From: an uncultured Pseudomonadota bacterium | GTDB taxonomy: Bacteria > Pseudomonadota > Gammaproteobacteria > Burkholderiales > Thiobacillaceae | Direction: 5' to 3' | Length of the DNA: 64,000 bases | Assembly: GCA_903835655.1 (NCBI GenBank) | Contig: CAILNT010000007.1 | Location: 62,001-126,000, forward strand | Shown: piece by piece, positions 61,326 through 64,000 of the stretch | Numbering within the stretch: the first letter of the stretch is position 1 | How the letters are laid out: each line of letters starts with the position of its first letter | Made by a program: the position numbers and the translations under genes | Notes under the pieces: model-generated | What the model was told of the DNA's origin: nothing | What the model saw: only the letters and a program-made list of their open reading frames with translations | The model's database searches: none

Positions 61326-61841
61326 TTACTCCAGGATTTCAGCGACAGTCTTGCCGCGCTTCGCAGCGATTTCGCTGGGCGTGCTCATCTGCGCCAGGCC
61401 ATCGAGTGTCGCACGGACGACGTTGTAGGGATTGGTGGAGCCGAGGCACTTGGCCAGAACGTTATGCACGCCCATGACTTCAAACACCGCACGCATGGCG
61501 CCACCCGCAATGATGCCGGTACCTTCGGAGGCGGGCTGGATCAGGACGCGAGAAGCGCCATGCCGGCCGATCACTGCATGATGGAAGGTGCCGTTCTTGA
61601 GCGAAACCTTGACCATCTTCCTGCGTGCCTCGTCCATCGCCTTGGTAACCGCGACCGGTACTTCCCGTGCCTTGCCTTTGCCCATGCCGACGCTGCCGTC
61701 GCCATCGCCGACCACTGTCAGCGCGGCAAAACTGAGGATACGACCACCCTTCACCACCTTGGTGACACGGTTGACCGAAATCATCTTTTCCTGAAGGCCG
61801 TCGCCGCGATCTTCCTGCTGCTGTTGTTGGGGTTTCGCCAT
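61326..61841 (-). CDS. rpsE: 30S ribosomal protein S5
   Basis: 171 residues: [31 protein letters not shown]-type loop here as [14 protein letters not shown], and [20 protein letters not shown]. Standard length. Confidence 0.99.
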   Translation of the reverse strand: MAKPQQQQQEDRGDGLQEKMISVNRVTKVVKGGRILSFAALTVVGDGDGSVGMGKGKAREVPVAVTKAMDEARRKMVKVSLKNGTFHHAVIGRHGASRVLIQPASEGTGIIAGGAMRAVFEVMGVHNVLAKCLGSTNPYNVVRATLDGLAQMSTPSEIAAKRGKTVAEILE

Positions 61842-61852
61842 GATCTTCTCGC

Positions 61853-62206
61853 TTAAAACTGCAAACCGTTCTCGCGGGCTGCTTCAGCCAGTGCCTTGAT
61901 ACGGCCGTGGAACGCGAAGCCCGCGCGGTCGAAAGAAACTTTCTCTATACCAATTTTCTTGGCCTTATCGGCGATGCTGGCGCCGATGACCTTGGCAGCC
62001 TCTACGTTGCCGCCGTTCTTGAGCTGGACACGCATGTCCTTGTCCAGAGAAGAGGCGGAACACAGCACGTGGCCGGCGGTGGCATCGATGAGTTGCGCAT
62101 AAATATGTGTGTTGGTGCGATGTACACACAGGCGGATTGCACCGAGCTCGGCAATCTTGGCGCGGGTTTTGCGCGCCCTGCGCAGGCGACGGAATTTCTT
62201 GTCCAT
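61853..62206 (-). CDS. rplR: 50S ribosomal protein L18
   Basis: 117 residues: [36 protein letters not shown] and the ending [20 protein letters not shown]. Binds 5S rRNA. Confidence 0.99.
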   Translation of the reverse strand: MDKKFRRLRRARKTRAKIAELGAIRLCVHRTNTHIYAQLIDATAGHVLCSASSLDKDMRVQLKNGGNVEAAKVIGASIADKAKKIGIEKVSFDRAGFAFHGRIKALAEAARENGLQF

Positions 62207-62221
62207 TGCAATCGGCTCCTG

Positions 62222-62755
62222 TTATTTCTTCTTGGTTTCTTTACGGACCACGACTTCGTCCGAATAACGCACACCCTTGCCCTTGTAGGGCTCGGGCTTG
62301 CGATAGGAACGCACATCGGCAGCAACCTGGCCCACGACCTGTTTGTCCATACCCTTGATCACGACTTCGGTCTGGGTAGGCGTCTCGACCTTGATGCCCT
62401 CGGGCATCATGTGTTCGACGGGGTGCGAGAAACCAAGCGTCAGGTTCAGTTTGTTGCCCTGGGCCTGGGCACGATAACCGACGCCCACCAGGGTGAGCTT
62501 GCGCTCGAACCCCTTGGTGACACCAGTTACCATATTGGCCAGGAGCGCGCGCGTCGTGCCCGACATGGCATGCGACTCCTGCGTGTTTCCGGTGTTCGCG
62601 ACCTGCAGAAAACCATCCGCATGGGTGACGCTGACCTGGCTGTACAAGGACTGCGTCAAGACGCCCAGGGGCCCCTTGACGGTAATGGCTTCGCGGCTGA
62701 GTGATATCTCGACGCCGGTCGGCACAGGTACTGGATTTTTAGCAACGCGGGACAT
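62222..62755 (-). CDS. rplF: 50S ribosomal protein L6
   Basis: 177 residues: [40 protein letters not shown] and [18 protein letters not shown]. Standard length. Confidence 0.99.
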   Translation of the reverse strand: MSRVAKNPVPVPTGVEISLSREAITVKGPLGVLTQSLYSQVSVTHADGFLQVANTGNTQESHAMSGTTRALLANMVTGVTKGFERKLTLVGVGYRAQAQGNKLNLTLGFSHPVEHMMPEGIKVETPTQTEVVIKGMDKQVVGQVAADVRSYRKPEPYKGKGVRYSDEVVVRKETKKK

Positions 62756-62763
62756 TTTTTACC

Positions 62764-63159
62764 TCACGCCACAACGCAGAGAACTTCGCCACCCACACCC
62801 AGAGAGCGTGCTTTGCGGTCAGTCATCACGCCTTGGGAAGTGGAAACAATAGCGACGCCGAGACCATTCATGACGCGCGGCAGGTCATCACGACCCTTAT
62901 AGATTCGCAGGCCCGGACGGCTGACACGCTCGATCTTCTCGATCACGGGGCGGCCAGCGTAGTAGCGCAGCGCCACTTCGATCTCCGGCAGTCCATCGTT
63001 GGGACGAACCTGGAAATCCTCGATATAACCTTCGTCCTTGAGGACTTGGGCAATCGCTTTTTTCACATTCGAACACGGCATCTTAACCGTGACTTTCTCG
63101 ACCATTTGACCATTGCGTATGCGGGTCAACATGTCGGCGATGGGATCACTCATGCTCAT
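62764..63159 (-). CDS. rpsH: 30S ribosomal protein S8
   Basis: 131 residues (129 if the second ATG is used): [14 protein letters not shown] and the C-terminal [20 protein letters not shown] with [13 protein letters not shown] precedes the first ATG at a good distance. Confidence 0.99.
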   Translation of the reverse strand: MSMSDPIADMLTRIRNGQMVEKVTVKMPCSNVKKAIAQVLKDEGYIEDFQVRPNDGLPEIEVALRYYAGRPVIEKIERVSRPGLRIYKGRDDLPRVMNGLGVAIVSTSQGVMTDRKARSLGVGGEVLCVVA

Positions 63160-63170
63160 ATATGCACCCC

Positions 63171-63476
63171 TTACCAGCTAGCCTTGACCACACCAGGGAT
63201 TTCACCCTTCATGGCGTACTCGCGGATCTTGTGACGGCACAGGCCGAACTTGCGGAACACGCCGCGCGGGCGGCCGGTCAACTGACAACGGTTGCGCAGA
63301 CGGCTCTCACTGGCGTTACGCGGTTGGGCCTGAAGTTTCAGACGCGCTTCCATGCGAACATCATCGTCTACATTGACATCGTTGATGACTGCCTTGAGCG
63401 CCGTGCGCTTTGCGGCAAATTTCTTCACCGTGCGGCGACGTTTGTCTTCACGGTTGATCAGTGCGAGCTTGGCCAT
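63171..63476 (-). CDS. rpsN: 30S ribosomal protein S14
   Basis: 101 residues from ATG 63476; the open frame upstream overlaps rplE and is not used. [24 protein letters not shown]-type loop here as [20 protein letters not shown], ending [11 protein letters not shown]. This is the long, zinc-free type. Confidence 0.99.
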   Translation of the reverse strand: MAKLALINREDKRRRTVKKFAAKRTALKAVINDVNVDDDVRMEARLKLQAQPRNASESRLRNRCQLTGRPRGVFRKFGLCRHKIREYAMKGEIPGVVKASW

Positions 63477-63483
63477 CGCAACC

Positions 63484-64000
63484 TCAGTTCTTGAAAGGAA
63501 ACTTGAATGCCGACAGAAGCGCTTTGGCTTCTTCATCAGTCTTGGCGGTCGTGGTGACGGTGATATTCATCCCACGCAGAGCATCAATCTTTTCGTACTC
63601 GATTTCCGGAAAGATGATTTGTTCCTTGACACCCATGTTGTAATTGCCACGGCCATCAAAGCCTTTACCACCGATACCGCGGAAGTCGCGAATCCGGGGA
63701 ATGGCCACGCTGATCAGCCTGTCCAGAAATTCGTACATCCGTTCCCGTCGCAGCGTTACCATGCAGCCGACCGGGTAGTGGTCACGAATCTTGAAACCGG
63801 CGATCGACTTGCGTGACAAGGTCACGACAGGTTTCTGTCCGGCAATCTTGGACATGTCACCGACGGCGTGATCCATGACCTTCTTGTCGCCCACCGCTTC
63901 GCCAACACCCATGTTCAGGGTGATCTTGGTAATACGCGGCACTTCCATGACGGACTTGTAACCAAAGCGATCCATCAGCTGTTTGGCCACCGTGTCTTTG
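63484..64000 (-). CDS. rplE: 50S ribosomal protein L5 (N-terminus beyond window)
   Basis: The frame runs off the right edge ([20 protein letters not shown] at the visible start), with about 172 of the usual 179 residues present. [20 protein letters not shown] and [20 protein letters not shown] are diagnostic. Upstream genes of the operon lie outside the window. Confidence 0.99.
   Translation of the reverse strand, partial: KDTVAKQLMDRFGYKSVMEVPRITKITLNMGVGEAVGDKKVMDHAVGDMSKIAGQKPVVTLSRKSIAGFKIRDHYPVGCMVTLRRERMYEFLDRLISVAIPRIRDFRGIGGKGFDGRGNYNMGVKEQIIFPEIEYEKIDALRGMNITVTTTAKTDEEAKALLSAFKFPFKN

Noticed and set aside
1-64000. CRISPR arrays, rRNA genes, replication origin
   Set aside because: No regularly spaced short repeats, no rRNA sequence and no DnaA-box cluster were noticed anywhere in the window.

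Overview
The window looks like a GC-rich chromosomal segment of a flagellated betaproteobacterium that oxidises sulfur through adenylylsulfate, resembling Thiobacillus and its relatives. The reasons are an aprBA pair next to a dissimilatory-type ATP sulfurylase, a betaproteobacterial flg cluster, a yraN-diaA-dolP block divergent from rsmI, and an spc/alpha ribosomal-protein operon. The taxonomic assignment is inferred from gene content, not from a database match.

Layout. 1-8.6 kb: the end of ygfZ; a minus-strand block of yraN, diaA/gmhA, dolP, an exported rhodanese, two tandem DUF302 paralogues and a secreted Pro/Gln-rich repeat protein; divergent rsmI-pyrC; then hpf and a small membrane protein. 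8.6-16.4 kb: pcm, a small acid-shock-like exported protein behind a PmrA/QseB-type box, a QseBC/PmrAB-like two-component pair split by a miniature transposable element, an MHYT-PAS-PAS-GGDEF-EAL regulator and a CBS-DUF294 protein. 16.5-18.8 kb: DUF485 protein plus ActP-type symporter. 18.8-32.6 kb: an accessory region with lower GC in parts. It holds a TPR protein ending in two CRFCP motifs, glycosyltransferases, a methyltransferase, a sulfotransferase, an EamA transporter, two toxin-antitoxin modules, a gutted BrxD-like (DUF2791) ATPase, MarC, a DUF4156 lipoprotein, several REP-like palindromes, a second copy of the miniature element, and at its right end tRNA-Arg(CCG) with a decayed partial duplicate. 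32.7-38.7 kb: dihaem cytochrome c, a YkgJ-type cysteine-cluster protein, and aprA, aprB and sat (transcribed sat-aprB-aprA). 39-52.5 kb: flgBCDEFGHIJKL on the minus strand, a diguanylate cyclase, and flgA-flgM-flgN plus an HMA-domain protein on the plus strand. 52.6-56.1 kb: manC/algA, a radical SAM protein, mutY. 56.1-64 kb: the ribosomal operon read right to left (rplE, rpsN, rpsH, rplF, rplR, rpsE, rpmD, rplO, secY, a wrecked infA, rpmJ, rpsM, rpsK, rpsD, rpoA, rplQ).

How the genes work together. AprBA and Sat oxidise sulfite to sulfate through APS and recover ATP; the exported rhodanese/DUF302 proteins and the cytochrome may belong to the same sulfur metabolism, but that is inference. The flagellar genes show a clear regulatory hierarchy: a near-perfect sigma-54 promoter precedes flgB, and two sigma-28 promoters with the same unusual 16-nt spacing precede flgKL and flgMN.

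The most notable discoveries are an infA pseudogene exactly where functional infA normally sits between secY and rpmJ; a 233/234-bp MITE-like element with 18-bp terminal repeats and exact 5-bp target duplications in two copies, one inserted at the stop/start junction of the two-component operon; and a BrxD-like gene whose Walker A region has been removed by an internal deletion.
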